Origin: JAKAWM01 sp049966695
Lineage (GTDB): Bacteria > Actinomycetota > Acidimicrobiia > Acidimicrobiales > Palsa-688
DNA: 11,012 nucleotides
Assembly: GCA_049966695.1 (NCBI GenBank)
Contig: JBMFUG010000078.1
Span: 1 to 11,012 of the forward strand
Reading direction: 5' to 3'
Shown: positions 1 through 6,958 of the stretch, in pieces
Numbering within the stretch: the first letter of the stretch is position 1
Layout: every line of letters begins with the position of its first letter
The notes under the pieces: model-generated
Told to the model about the DNA's origin: nothing
The model's input: the letters and a program-made list of their open reading frames with translations, nothing else
Database searches by the model: none
Translations under genes and position numbers: made by a program

Positions 1-1
1 G

Positions 2-184
2 GCGACGTGTGAAACAGCCTGCTCTGCCAGGGAGTTCGTGGCCTCGTCAGCTGCTAGCCCGGAAAGTCCCGCTAGCCACATGGCCGCTTGCCACTTCCCC
101 CTGACTGACGGCGAGGAGCTGCCAATGAGCGGGCCAGACGAGGCGGTGCCGGTCGGCGCCGATGGCGAAGGGAGGCTCGGGTGA
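2..184 (+). CDS. Peptide ABC transporter ATP-binding protein, C-terminal fragment (Opp/Dpp type)
   Basis: Frame 2 is open from the window edge to a TGA at 182-184, giving 60 residues. The piece contains a Cys-rich stretch followed by HMAACHFPL (about residues 26-34 of the fragment). This matches the end of the oligopeptide/dipeptide ATPase C-terminal domain found in OppD, OppF, DppD and DppF, which typically finishes with a His-x-x-Ala-Cys-His motif. A short polar tail of about 26 residues follows. The stop codon overlaps the GTG start of the permease gene downstream by four bases (GTGA), indicating translational coupling. The product would be the cytoplasmic ATPase that powers the importer. 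The Walker and signature motifs lie outside the window, so D-type and F-type subunits cannot be told apart. The assignment rests on the terminal motif plus the neighbouring genes. Confidence 0.75.
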   Translation, partial: ATCETACSAREFVASSAASPESPASHMAACHFPLTDGEELPMSGPDEAVPVGADGEGRLG

Positions 185-1185
185 GCACATTTGGTGACAG
201 GCAGGGTACGGGACGCGAAAGCGGTCTGTTCCTTGGGGAGGCCCCCGAGGTCGTCGCTCCTGACGAGCACGCGAGCAAGGTTATAGAGGCTAAGGGCCCA
301 TGGCGGCTGGCGTGGGACCGCCTGCGCCACGACCGAGTCGCCATTGGTTCGTCCATAGTCATTGCGCTGATCGCCTGTATGGCGATATTTGCGCCGGTCG
401 CTGCCGCTATCACTGGGCATGGGCCTGACGCCCAGTACCACCTCACTGGCCTGACCCCAGCGGGGATCCCGGTGGGGCCCAGGTGGCACTTCCCGTGGGG
501 GGCGGACGAGGAGGGCCGTGACCTACTGGTACGGGTGTTTTACGGAGCCCGGATATCTTTGCTGGTCTGGGTTTCCTCGGCTGCTCTAGCTGTGGCTGGT
601 GGAGTCGTTTTGGGCATGCTCGCTGGGTTTTTCGGGGGCCTGGTCGACACTGCCCTGGCAAGGCTGTTCGACATCGTCTTGGCCATGCCTTACTTGGTGT
701 TCGCCCTGGCCCTGGTAGCAGCGATCGGTGGCCAGGGGGGGATCTTGATCGACATTGCGGTCATATCGTTCTTCTCTTTTGGCGCTGTGGCAAGGATCGT
801 GCGTGGCCAAGTGCTTTCGATCAAGGAAAAGGAGTACATCGAAGCCGCCCATTCGTTAGGGGCTGGGTCCCTGCGGGTGATGTTCGTAGACATATTCCCC
901 AACCTCCTGGCGCCCGTTATCGTTTACTTCAGCCTCCTCGTACCCGCTTCCATCGTCTTTGAGGCCACGCTTGCCTTCCTTGGCTTGGGCGTCCCGCCGC
1001 CGACACCGGACTGGGGGAGCATGCTGCAAGAGGCCATAAACTGGTACGACCCGGCGTGGTGGTACGTGGTCTTCCCGGGGGGAGCGCTCTTGGCAACGAC
1101 CTTGGCGTTCAACATGTTGGGCGATAGCGTGCGCGACGCCTTCGACCCGCGTTACAACCGCATGTTCGCGAAGGAGAAAGCGTAA
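181..1185 (+). CDS. Peptide ABC transporter permease, DppC/OppC-like
   Basis: This 334-residue inner-membrane permease belongs to the binding-protein-dependent transport family and would form half of the channel for imported peptides or a related solute. Visible landmarks are a first membrane segment near residues 53-77, the DppC/OppC-type stretch WGADEEGRDLL at 105-115, the EAA loop starting at E221-A-A and ending in P240-N241 (the contact site for the ATPase), and the usual C-terminal LGDSVRDAFDPR. The cytoplasmic N-terminus of about 50 residues is somewhat long for DppC. The GTG start at 181 is supported by AAGGGAGG at 168-175 with a 5-base spacer, and by the GTGA overlap with the ATPase gene before it. 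The partner permease begins 2 bases after the stop. The family is clear, but the substrate cannot be read from the sequence. Confidence 0.93.
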   Translation: MSTFGDRQGTGRESGLFLGEAPEVVAPDEHASKVIEAKGPWRLAWDRLRHDRVAIGSSIVIALIACMAIFAPVAAAITGHGPDAQYHLTGLTPAGIPVGPRWHFPWGADEEGRDLLVRVFYGARISLLVWVSSAALAVAGGVVLGMLAGFFGGLVDTALARLFDIVLAMPYLVFALALVAAIGGQGGILIDIAVISFFSFGAVARIVRGQVLSIKEKEYIEAAHSLGAGSLRVMFVDIFPNLLAPVIVYFSLLVPASIVFEATLAFLGLGVPPPTPDWGSMLQEAINWYDPAWWYVVFPGGALLATTLAFNMLGDSVRDAFDPRYNRMFAKEKA

Positions 1186-1187
1186 TC

Positions 1188-2147
1188 GTGGCCCGCTTCC
1201 TGGCTAGGCGGATCCTGCTCGGGGTTGTCGTCTTGTGGGTCGTCGCCAGTGTCATTTTCGTCTTGTACTTCGTCACCCCGAACGACCCCGCCCGCGTGAT
1301 CGCGGGCAAGGAGGCAACGGCGCAGACTCTTGCCGCAGTGCGCCACCATCTCGGTCTGGACAGGCCTCTCATAGACCAGTACGGGAGCTTTTTGTGGCGT
1401 TACTTGCACGGGGACCTGGGTTACTCGTACTACAACTCCGAGCCGGTCAGCACGATCATCGCCCAAGACCTCCCAGTGACCGCCTCACTGGCTATCGGCG
1501 GTGCTGTCATCTGGCTCGTGATCGGTGTGCTATCGGGTGTCCTGGCGGCGCGCAGGCCTCGTTCGGTAGCAGACCGCGTCGTCACTTCAGTGGCTTTGTT
1601 CTTCTACTCGATGCCGACCTTCCTGCTCGGCTTGCTTGCCCTGACGATCTTTTTCTACTGGTTGCACACTGAGGGCATCGATATTTTCGCCCCGCCCGGC
1701 TACGTGGGCTTGTCGCAGAGCGTGAGCGGGTGGTTCTCGCACATGATCTTGCCTTGGCTGACACTGGCGCTTGTCACGGCGGCCATATATGCGAGGCTGA
1801 CCCGCGGTTCGATGCTCGACGTCTTGGGCGAGGACTACGTCCGTACCGCTCGTGCTAAGGGCCTGTCCGAACGTAGGGTCATATACCGTCACGGCCTGAG
1901 GGCGGCAATTACCCCGATCGTCACCGAGTTCGGTATAGACGTGGGGACGCTCCTCGGGGGGGTAATAGTCACGGAAAGCGTGTACGGGCTGCCGGGGCTC
2001 GGGTCGCAGATACTGAACTCGGTCACTGATGGCGACTTGCCAGTGACAATGTCCATCGCGATCCTGGCCGCAACCTTTGTAGTCGTAGCGAACATCCTGG
2101 TAGATGCCGTCTACGCCCTAATTGACCCGCGGGTGCGCCTTACCTGA
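1188..2147 (+). CDS. Peptide ABC transporter permease, DppB/OppB-like
   Basis: This 319-residue inner-membrane permease pairs with the DppC-like protein encoded just upstream. It has the family's N-terminal membrane anchor (about residues 9-28), followed by the conserved extracytoplasmic stretch with TPNDPAR and the LGLDRPLIDQYGSFL segment. The EAA-like loop is EDYVRTARAKGL (215-226), the binding site for the ATPase. The C-terminal signature TESVYGLPGLG is at about 262-272. Its length is normal for DppB. The start is GTG at 1188, two bases after the preceding stop, with AAGGAG at 1171-1176. The gene order C then B is the reverse of the common B then C arrangement. A dipeptide, oligopeptide or nickel-type substrate is possible. 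Confidence 0.93.
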   Translation: MARFLARRILLGVVVLWVVASVIFVLYFVTPNDPARVIAGKEATAQTLAAVRHHLGLDRPLIDQYGSFLWRYLHGDLGYSYYNSEPVSTIIAQDLPVTASLAIGGAVIWLVIGVLSGVLAARRPRSVADRVVTSVALFFYSMPTFLLGLLALTIFFYWLHTEGIDIFAPPGYVGLSQSVSGWFSHMILPWLTLALVTAAIYARLTRGSMLDVLGEDYVRTARAKGLSERRVIYRHGLRAAITPIVTEFGIDVGTLLGGVIVTESVYGLPGLGSQILNSVTDGDLPVTMSIAILAATFVVVANILVDAVYALIDPRVRLT

Positions 2148-2154
2148 GGGCCAC

Positions 2155-4068
2155 ATGGCCCTGCGCGTTAGGCAACCTGCCCTGGCGCTCCGGTACGCTC
2201 AGCGAGCGGTGGTACACCTGCGCCATGTGCGGCCTGTCCTGAAGCGGCCTTGGCCCCGCTGGTTGGCGGTCGCCTGTTGTACTGGCGTGCTCGCCGGTTG
2301 CCTGGCCAGCTGCGGGGGCTCAAGCAGCACGCGCCCGACTGCGCCCGTCCCCGCGGCACGTACGAGCGCCACGAGAGCGAGCGGCGCTCTCCGTAGCAGC
2401 TCGCCTGTTGCCAGCGCCCCCCGGGCGAGCTCGCCTAAGCGGGCTACGGCCACTACGGCCACTACGGCCACTACGGCGCTGGAGCAAGATGTCCCGTACG
2501 ACCAAAACGGTGTAGCCACTTATGCGGTAGGCCCCCAGCCTGGGAACTGGGACATCCACGCAGCAGGGTCCTTGCCATGGCGTTCCAGCTTGGAGCAAAT
2601 ACTGGCCCAGGTCTGGCCCTCGGCTTTTTACCTCACGCCACAAGGTACCCCGGTGCTAAATACGTCTCTTCTTTCTTCGGCGGCCGAGGTGGCCAGCAAC
2701 CCTCAGGTGGTCGTTTACAAGATCAACCCCCAAGCGGTCTGGTCGGACGGGGTGCCTATCACTTACAAGGACTTCGTCTACAACTGGCAGGCGCAGTCGG
2801 GGAAGGGACAGTTCAAGGACAAAAGCGGCAGGCCCTTTAGGCCGATGAGCACGGTCGGTTACGACCAGATCGCTAGCGTGTCTGGTTCGCCGGCTGACCC
2901 CTATACGGTTACGGTTACCTTTTCCTCGCCTTACCCAGACTGGGAGTCGCTGTTCGCTTACCTGATGCCGGCCCATGTCGCGCAAGCGGTGGGTTTCGAC
3001 CACGGCTTCACTGACCCTGTCGCCGACCTGGTCTCGGGGGGGCCGTTCCTCGTGGCCCAGTTGCAGCCTGGCTACTCGCTCGAGCTGGTCCGCAATGCCA
3101 GCTATTGGGGCCAGCCCGCCAACCTGGCCACAGTCACGTACTATTTCGTGCATAGCTTGACCGAGGCGCAAGACGCCTTGGGTGCAGGTGAGCTGGACGT
3201 GGCTACGCTCTTGGCGCAGCCGGCTGAGTACAAGGCGCTGCAGGCGTCGGGTGGGCTGTCGGTGCAGGTCGTCCCGACTAGCTGGTACGAAGACCTGGAT
3301 TTCAACGAGCGCTCCCTGCCGTTTTCCAAGCCGGCGGCCCGCGAGGCGGTCATGGTGGCGATCGACCGTTCGGCCATGGTGAGCGACGTTCTTGGGCCTT
3401 ATGGCGTGTCGGTGCCGCCTGTTCAGGACCGGGCTTACCTGCCCGGGTCGCCAGGCTACGTCCTTGGAGGTGCACAGTACGACCAGGCGGACCAAGCGGA
3501 AGCGATGAGCCTCATGGAGAGCGCGGGCTACACCATGTCAGCCAAGACGCTCTACGCTCCAGACGGCCTCCCCTTGGTCGTCAATCTGTCGGTGCCGAGA
3601 GGTGACCCTGTAGCGCAAGAGCTGGCCCAGGAGGTCGTGAGCGCTTGTGCTTCTATTGGTATGAGGGTCAACTTGGCTGAGGTCGGCCCGAGCCTAGAGG
3701 GCCTGCTCCCTGGCCCGGCGCCAAAGCCGTGGGCTGGTTGGCAGATGGCGATCGACCTGCGGGAGGTGCCGGCTTTCCCTGGCTCCCTGGCTGAGCGCTA
3801 CGGGACCGGCGGTGCGGCCAACGTCGACGGTTACTCCAGCTCGGCCATGGACGCCCTACTGGCGCGAGCGGCAGCGGCCACGGGCGCGGAACGTCTGGCC
3901 CTCTACGGTGACGTTGATTCCCTCGCCTGGGCAGACTTTGTTGACCTCCCGTTGGTAGCGCTGCCTGTCATGGTCGTCACGAGCCCGCACTTGCTGAACG
4001 TCCACACCGGTCCCTATTTTGGCCAGCTGGCCTGGGACGAACAGGACTGGGGCTTTGAGGCTCCCTGA
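2155..4068 (+). CDS. Extracellular solute-binding lipoprotein, family 5 (DppA/OppA-like)
   Basis: This is the substrate-capturing protein of the importer encoded upstream, tethered outside the membrane. A basic region and hydrophobic stretch lead to a lipobox with two candidate cysteines (codons at 2299 and 2311). The second, in LASCGGSSS, fits lipoproteins best. A Ser/Thr/Ala-rich linker with a small tandem repeat (2449-2475) follows. The mature domain shows the family 5 motif AVWSDGVPITYKDF (from about residue 194) and continues to the C-terminus, with no break. With ATG 2155 (GAGGG at 2146-2150, spacer 4) the product is 637 residues, but the pre-lipobox region of 52 residues is long. GTG 2227 would give a more usual 28-residue signal and a 613-residue protein, though it lacks a clear ribosome site. 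Extension to TTG 2122 would overlap the permease gene. Family and role are firm, the start is not. Confidence 0.9.
   Translation: MALRVRQPALALRYAQRAVVHLRHVRPVLKRPWPRWLAVACCTGVLAGCLASCGGSSSTRPTAPVPAARTSATRASGALRSSSPVASAPRASSPKRATATTATTATTALEQDVPYDQNGVATYAVGPQPGNWDIHAAGSLPWRSSLEQILAQVWPSAFYLTPQGTPVLNTSLLSSAAEVASNPQVVVYKINPQAVWSDGVPITYKDFVYNWQAQSGKGQFKDKSGRPFRPMSTVGYDQIASVSGSPADPYTVTVTFSSPYPDWESLFAYLMPAHVAQAVGFDHGFTDPVADLVSGGPFLVAQLQPGYSLELVRNASYWGQPANLATVTYYFVHSLTEAQDALGAGELDVATLLAQPAEYKALQASGGLSVQVVPTSWYEDLDFNERSLPFSKPAAREAVMVAIDRSAMVSDVLGPYGVSVPPVQDRAYLPGSPGYVLGGAQYDQADQAEAMSLMESAGYTMSAKTLYAPDGLPLVVNLSVPRGDPVAQELAQEVVSACASIGMRVNLAEVGPSLEGLLPGPAPKPWAGWQMAIDLREVPAFPGSLAERYGTGGAANVDGYSSSAMDALLARAAAATGAERLALYGDVDSLAWADFVDLPLVALPVMVVTSPHLLNVHTGPYFGQLAWDEQDWGFEAP
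2449..2475 (+). repeat. 9-bp tandem repeat (3 copies) in the lipoprotein linker
   Basis: GCCACTACG occurs three times head to tail at 2449-2457, 2458-2466 and 2467-2475, with a partial GCTACG copy just before. In frame it encodes Ala-Thr-Thr repeats in the flexible linker between the lipid-anchored cysteine and the binding domain. Since the unit is three codons, copy-number changes would alter linker length without breaking the frame. Confidence 0.9.
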
Positions 4069-4095
4069 GCGAGAGGTCAGCTGTGCCTGAAGGCC

Positions 4096-4101
4096 AAGAG
4101 G
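4096..4101 (+). promoter_or_regulatory. Ribosome binding site for menB
   Basis: AAGAGG lies 10 bases before TTG 4112 and is the reason for preferring that start. The alternative in-frame GTG at 4136 has no purine-rich sequence at a suitable distance. Confidence 0.5.
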
Positions 4102-4111
4102 TGGCCGGTCC

Positions 4112-5026
4112 TTGCAGCGGCGTAACCTTTGTGGTGTGCGGTTCGTATCTGAGCTGTTCGACCCGGAGGCTTGGCGGGTGGTCGAGGGGTTCGACTTTCA
4201 AGACGTCACTTACCACCGTGCTGTGGCCCACGGCACCGTTCGCATTGCCATTGACCGGCCTGAGGTGCGCAACGCCTTTAGGCCGCAGACGGTAGACGAG
4301 CTTGCCATGGCGCTTGACCACGCGCGCCAGAGCCCGGACGTGGGTTGCGTGCTTTTGACCGGCAATGGCCCGTCGCCCAAAGACGGCGTCTGGGCTTTTT
4401 GCTCCGGGGGGGACCAGCGGTCTAGGGGAGCTACAGGCTACGAGTACTCGCAGGACGGCGGGAAGCGGGCGCTCGGGCGCCTGCACGTGCTCGAAGTGCA
4501 ACGCCTGATCAGGTTCATGCCAAAAGTGGTCATCGCCGTCGTGCCAGGCTGGGCGGCTGGCGGTGGCCATAGCCTACATGTGGTGTGCGACCTGTCCCTA
4601 GCCAGCGCTGAGCATGCCCGCTTTCGCCAGACCGACGCCGACGTGGCGAGCTTCGACGGTGGTTTTGGGTCCGCCTACATGGCTCGCCAGGTAGGCCAAA
4701 AGCGTGCACGAGAGGTCTTTTTCTTGGGACGGACCTATGGGGCCCAGGAGGCGTACGAGATGGGCATGGTGAACGCCGTCGTGGCGCATGCTTCGCTGGA
4801 AAAAGTTGCGCTCGAGTGGGCAGCTGACGTCAACCAGAAAAGCCCGATGTCGGTCCGCATGCTTAAGTACGCGTTCAACTTGGTGGACGACGGGCTGGTC
4901 GGCCAGCAACTGTTCGCCGGGGAAGCGACGCGGCTTGCCTACATGACACAGGAAGCAGCCGAGGGCCGAGACGCCTTTATAGAGAAGCGACCGCCTGACT
5001 GGTCAGCTTTTCCCTGGTACTACTGA
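4112..5026 (+). CDS. menB: 1,4-dihydroxy-2-naphthoyl-CoA synthase (naphthoate synthase)
   Basis: MenB is a cytoplasmic crotonase-family enzyme that closes the second ring of menaquinone by cyclising o-succinylbenzoyl-CoA to 1,4-dihydroxy-2-naphthoyl-CoA. The protein (304 residues) contains the hallmark WAFCSGGDQR (C97-S-G-G-D-Q-R103, oxyanion-hole region), GWAAGGGHSLHVVCDL, and QTDADVASFDGGFGSAYMAR (173-192). It ends in the typical EKRPPDWSAFPWYY. Asp175 in QTD is the residue known from type II, bicarbonate-independent MenB such as the Mycobacterium tuberculosis enzyme; type I enzymes have Gly there. From memory the whole sequence resembles the mycobacterial protein closely. The start is TTG 4112 (AAGAGG at 4096-4101), with GTG 4136 as an alternative that removes only eight residues. 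No other menaquinone gene lies in this window, so it may be part of a dispersed men set. Confidence 0.96.
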   Translation: MQRRNLCGVRFVSELFDPEAWRVVEGFDFQDVTYHRAVAHGTVRIAIDRPEVRNAFRPQTVDELAMALDHARQSPDVGCVLLTGNGPSPKDGVWAFCSGGDQRSRGATGYEYSQDGGKRALGRLHVLEVQRLIRFMPKVVIAVVPGWAAGGGHSLHVVCDLSLASAEHARFRQTDADVASFDGGFGSAYMARQVGQKRAREVFFLGRTYGAQEAYEMGMVNAVVAHASLEKVALEWAADVNQKSPMSVRMLKYAFNLVDDGLVGQQLFAGEATRLAYMTQEAAEGRDAFIEKRPPDWSAFPWYY

Positions 5027-5139
5027 GGCTTTTGCTACGTTGGCTTGGCTTAGAGCGCGAGGCCACAACCGGCCTGCTACCAGCCCTGAGGTCCCGGCCG
5101 GCCGCCGGTGCCGGCTCGCCGCCCGAGTGCCGGTGTCGC

Positions 5140-5145
5140 GGGGAG
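5140..5145 (+). promoter_or_regulatory. Ribosome binding site for the small ORF at 5151
   Basis: GGGGAG stands 5 bases before GTG 5151. It decides the start of the short gene in favour of GTG 5151 over the in-frame TTG at 5040, which would add 37 arginine-rich residues unlike a conserved domain. Confidence 0.55.
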
Positions 5146-5150
5146 CGCTC

Positions 5151-5420
5151 GTGGCCGTTGCTCGCCGGCCGTCGTTGTGGTTGACGGCGCTCAGAACGGG
5201 ACGAGCACTTGTGCCGCCGGGCTGGTGGAGACGTTGGCCATTCCTGCCTCTGCCGCCGCGCTCGTATGTCGAATTCCGCCTGCAGACGATGTACGGGCGA
5301 GAAGACGCTGCCATGGGCGCCGAAGAGCTCGTTGGCTACCTGCAATGGTGCCGGTGGGTACGCATTTGTACGATAAGGTCGTCTTATGCCCGCAGTTACG
5401 AACCTAGGCAACGCGGGTAG
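5151..5420 (+). CDS. Small conserved-looking actinobacterial protein of unknown function
   Basis: The ORF encodes 89 residues with a distinctive Trp- and Pro-rich core: RRPSLWLTALRTGRALVPPG followed by WWRRWPFLPLPPRSYVEFRL, then an acidic stretch and ELVGYLQWCRWVR. This pattern (RRP.LW.TA, APPGWW, FLPLP, YL.WCR) resembles short hypothetical proteins I associate with actinobacterial genomes, but I know no assigned function. No signal peptide or membrane helix is evident, and it is probably cytoplasmic. The tail after WCRWVR looks unconserved. The GTG start at 5151 has a strong GGGGAG site. It sits between menB and the HNH nuclease gene, 41 bases before the latter, so the two may be co-transcribed. 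The main alternative is a spurious ORF in GC-rich DNA, which the ordered motif and the ribosome site argue against. Confidence 0.7.
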   Translation: MAVARRPSLWLTALRTGRALVPPGWWRRWPFLPLPPRSYVEFRLQTMYGREDAAMGAEELVGYLQWCRWVRICTIRSSYARSYEPRQRG

Positions 5421-5461
5421 ACAGCTGCCGGCGCCCCAGGTAGAGCCATAGGGGCGAGGCC

Positions 5462-6139
5462 ATGTCGCGAGCGCTCGTCCTCAATGCCAGTTACGAGCCG
5501 CTCTGCGTTGTGCCCGCTAGACGTGCCCTGCTCCTCGTCTTGCAGTCGAAGGCAGAGCTTTTGGTCGCGACCGGCCGGGTGTTCCGTTCGGCGCACTTAG
5601 TGGTCGACGAGCCCTCCGTCGTGCGGCTTTCGTACTTTGTCAGGGTGCCGCACCAAGGCCACGTCACGCTCAATAGGCGTGCCGTTTTCGTGCGGGACGG
5701 CCATCGTTGCCAGTACTGCGGTGCTCAGGCCGAGAACATCGACCACGTCGTGCCTCGCTCGCGTGGAGGGCTCCACACTTGGGACAATGTGGTGGCGGCT
5801 TGCCGGCGGTGCAACGCTCGCAAGCGTGACCGCCTTCTTGAGGAAACCGGCATGAGGTTGCGCCGTCCCCCGCTAGTGCCAAGAGGCAGGGCGTGGGCGC
5901 TGGCCGCGTTAGGGACTGTACTACCTACCTGGGAACCTTACTTGGGGTTGACGACGCTCGGTGAGGCTGAAGCCTCGGGGGACGGCCAAGGTGCGGCCAG
6001 CTCAGACGGCCAGGTCGGCGCCTCGGGGGACGGCCAAGGTGCGGCCAGCTCAGACGGCCAGGTTACCGGTCGCCCTCCGGGCAAGAGCCACGTGGTGACC
6101 GTGAAGGTGGCTGGCGGGCCCGCTGCGCTGTCAGCTTGA
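5462..6139 (+). CDS. HNH endonuclease family protein
   Basis: The protein has 225 residues. Its N-terminal part (about 1-75) has the LVLNASYEPLCVVPARRALL pattern common to a widespread family of small actinobacterial HNH proteins. The HNH domain follows: RDGHRCQYC with C83 and C86, the catalytic-type IDHVVPRSRGG (D94-H95), W-D-N with N109, and C114-x-x-C117-N118. The two CxxC pairs are expected to hold a structural zinc, while the His and Asn residues bind the catalytic metal. The cellular role of this family is not established. It may cut DNA in repair or defence, but no methylase or other defence gene is adjacent. ATG 5462 follows a purine-rich stretch (GGGGCGAGG, 5452-5460). The C-terminus from about residue 165 is a low-complexity Gly/Ser/Asp/Gln tail made by a 48-bp tandem duplication and is probably disordered. 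Confidence 0.9.
   Translation: MSRALVLNASYEPLCVVPARRALLLVLQSKAELLVATGRVFRSAHLVVDEPSVVRLSYFVRVPHQGHVTLNRRAVFVRDGHRCQYCGAQAENIDHVVPRSRGGLHTWDNVVAACRRCNARKRDRLLEETGMRLRRPPLVPRGRAWALAALGTVLPTWEPYLGLTTLGEAEASGDGQGAASSDGQVGASGDGQGAASSDGQVTGRPPGKSHVVTVKVAGGPAALSA
5972..6063 (+). repeat. 48-bp-period tandem duplication in the HNH gene
   Basis: Bases 5972-6015 (44 bases) recur identically at 6020-6063, so the period is 48 bases, or 16 codons. The encoded unit is ASGDGQGAASSDGQV, repeated after one Gly. Each unit is itself two diverged 24-bp halves (ASGDGQGA and ASSDGQVG), so the tail holds four related octapeptides. The perfect identity of the 44-base copies indicates a recent duplication, or homogenisation, on top of an older one. 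Confidence 0.95.
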
Positions 6140-6172
6140 GGCCAAGGGCGGGGGCGTTCTTGCAGAGCTCCG

Positions 6173-6889
6173 ATGGCTAGGGACCTCTGGGCTGTCCAGC
6201 GCTTTAGCGGGACCGTTCGCCATCTGCACGAGAGCCTGGCGGCCCGCTTGGCGTCGGCGTCAGAGCAGGGTAGAGCCGTGACAGTCCTGGAGCCGACCGA
6301 TCGTGGACTGGTGCTCGGCAGCTCCCAACCGCTGGCGCACGTTGACTTGGCCCGCTGTGCTGCCAAGGGAGTGGACGTCCTCCGTCGCCGCAGCGGTGGC
6401 GCAGCGGTGCTGGTGGAGCCCGGTGCCCTCTTGTGGGTGGATGTGACGGTGCCTGCCGGCGACCCGTTGTGGTGCCCCGACGTCGCCCGTGCCACTTGGT
6501 GGCTGGGCGAGGCGTGGGCGGCAGCGCTGCGCGGCGCGTGGAGCGCCAAGGAGGCGAGCGACGGCTTTGCCGTGTGGAAGCAGCCCATGCAGCGAAGGGC
6601 CTGGTCGGAGCGGGTATGCTTCGCCGGGGTGGGCGCGGGGGAGGTGGTCTTTGCCAATAACTGTGCCAAGGTCGTCGGCATCTCTCAGCGCCGGTCACGG
6701 GGAGGGGCCGTTTTCCAATGCGCTTGTCTTTTGGAGTGGGCCCCTGAGCGCTTGGTCGCGCTGTTGGCCCTTAACCCTATGGAGCAGGCCAGCGCCCTCG
6801 GAGATCTGGCAAGCGTGGCTGCAGGGGTCGGGCCGGAGCGCTCGGGGAACCTCCTGGACGCGTTCTTGGCGGCACTACCGGGGTTGTAG
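6173..6889 (+). CDS. Lipoate-protein ligase / lipoyltransferase-like protein (LplA/LipB fold)
   Basis: This 238-residue protein resembles the biotin/lipoate protein ligase fold. It has RRRSGGAAVLVEPGALLWVD (from R71), the counterpart of the RRxSGGGxV motif that holds lipoyl-AMP or the lipoyl group. It also has a later NNCAKVVGISQRRSRGGAVF segment, in which K166 aligns with the conserved lysine of the family (V.GKK..G). If active it would attach lipoic or octanoic acid to the E2 or GcvH domains of 2-oxoacid dehydrogenases or the glycine cleavage system. The third Gly of SGGG is Ala (SGGAA), so activity is not certain. Actinobacterial proteins with this layout are usually annotated only as lipoate ligase family. 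ATG 6173 has a weak upstream site, and TTG 6160 is out of frame. No lipoyl-domain gene is adjacent. Confidence 0.75.
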   Translation: MARDLWAVQRFSGTVRHLHESLAARLASASEQGRAVTVLEPTDRGLVLGSSQPLAHVDLARCAAKGVDVLRRRSGGAAVLVEPGALLWVDVTVPAGDPLWCPDVARATWWLGEAWAAALRGAWSAKEASDGFAVWKQPMQRRAWSERVCFAGVGAGEVVFANNCAKVVGISQRRSRGGAVFQCACLLEWAPERLVALLALNPMEQASALGDLASVAAGVGPERSGNLLDAFLAALPGL

Positions 6890-6958
6890 ACGGTGCAAGG
6901 CCTGCTTGTCGTCGGGTGCGCGCCTCATATCTGCGCGAGCAATAGCATCTGTACCAAG

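Noticed and set aside
2656..3495. A 279-codon minus-strand ORF inside the binding-protein gene
   Set aside because: It is Arg/His-rich, without any family motif, and lies entirely opposite a clear family 5 solute-binding protein.
4083..4295. A 70-codon plus-strand ORF with a good ribosome site (GAGAGG) before GTG 4083
   Set aside because: It is out of frame with menB, overlaps its conserved start region, and the product has no recognisable motif. The ribosome-like sequence may be chance.
5027..5150. A transcription terminator after menB
   Set aside because: There are GC-rich short inverted repeats (for example AGGCC/GGCCT at 5060-5075), but stems of five bases with no T-run are not convincing.
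5462..6063. HNH nuclease as part of a restriction-modification or other defence island
   Set aside because: No methyltransferase, specificity subunit, helicase or toxin-antitoxin pair is nearby. The neighbours are housekeeping genes, so a defence island is not supported.
5938..6698. Long Pro/Ser/Arg-rich minus-strand ORFs across the HNH and lipoate-ligase genes
   Set aside because: They are antisense to two plus-strand genes with clear domain motifs and show no motif of their own.
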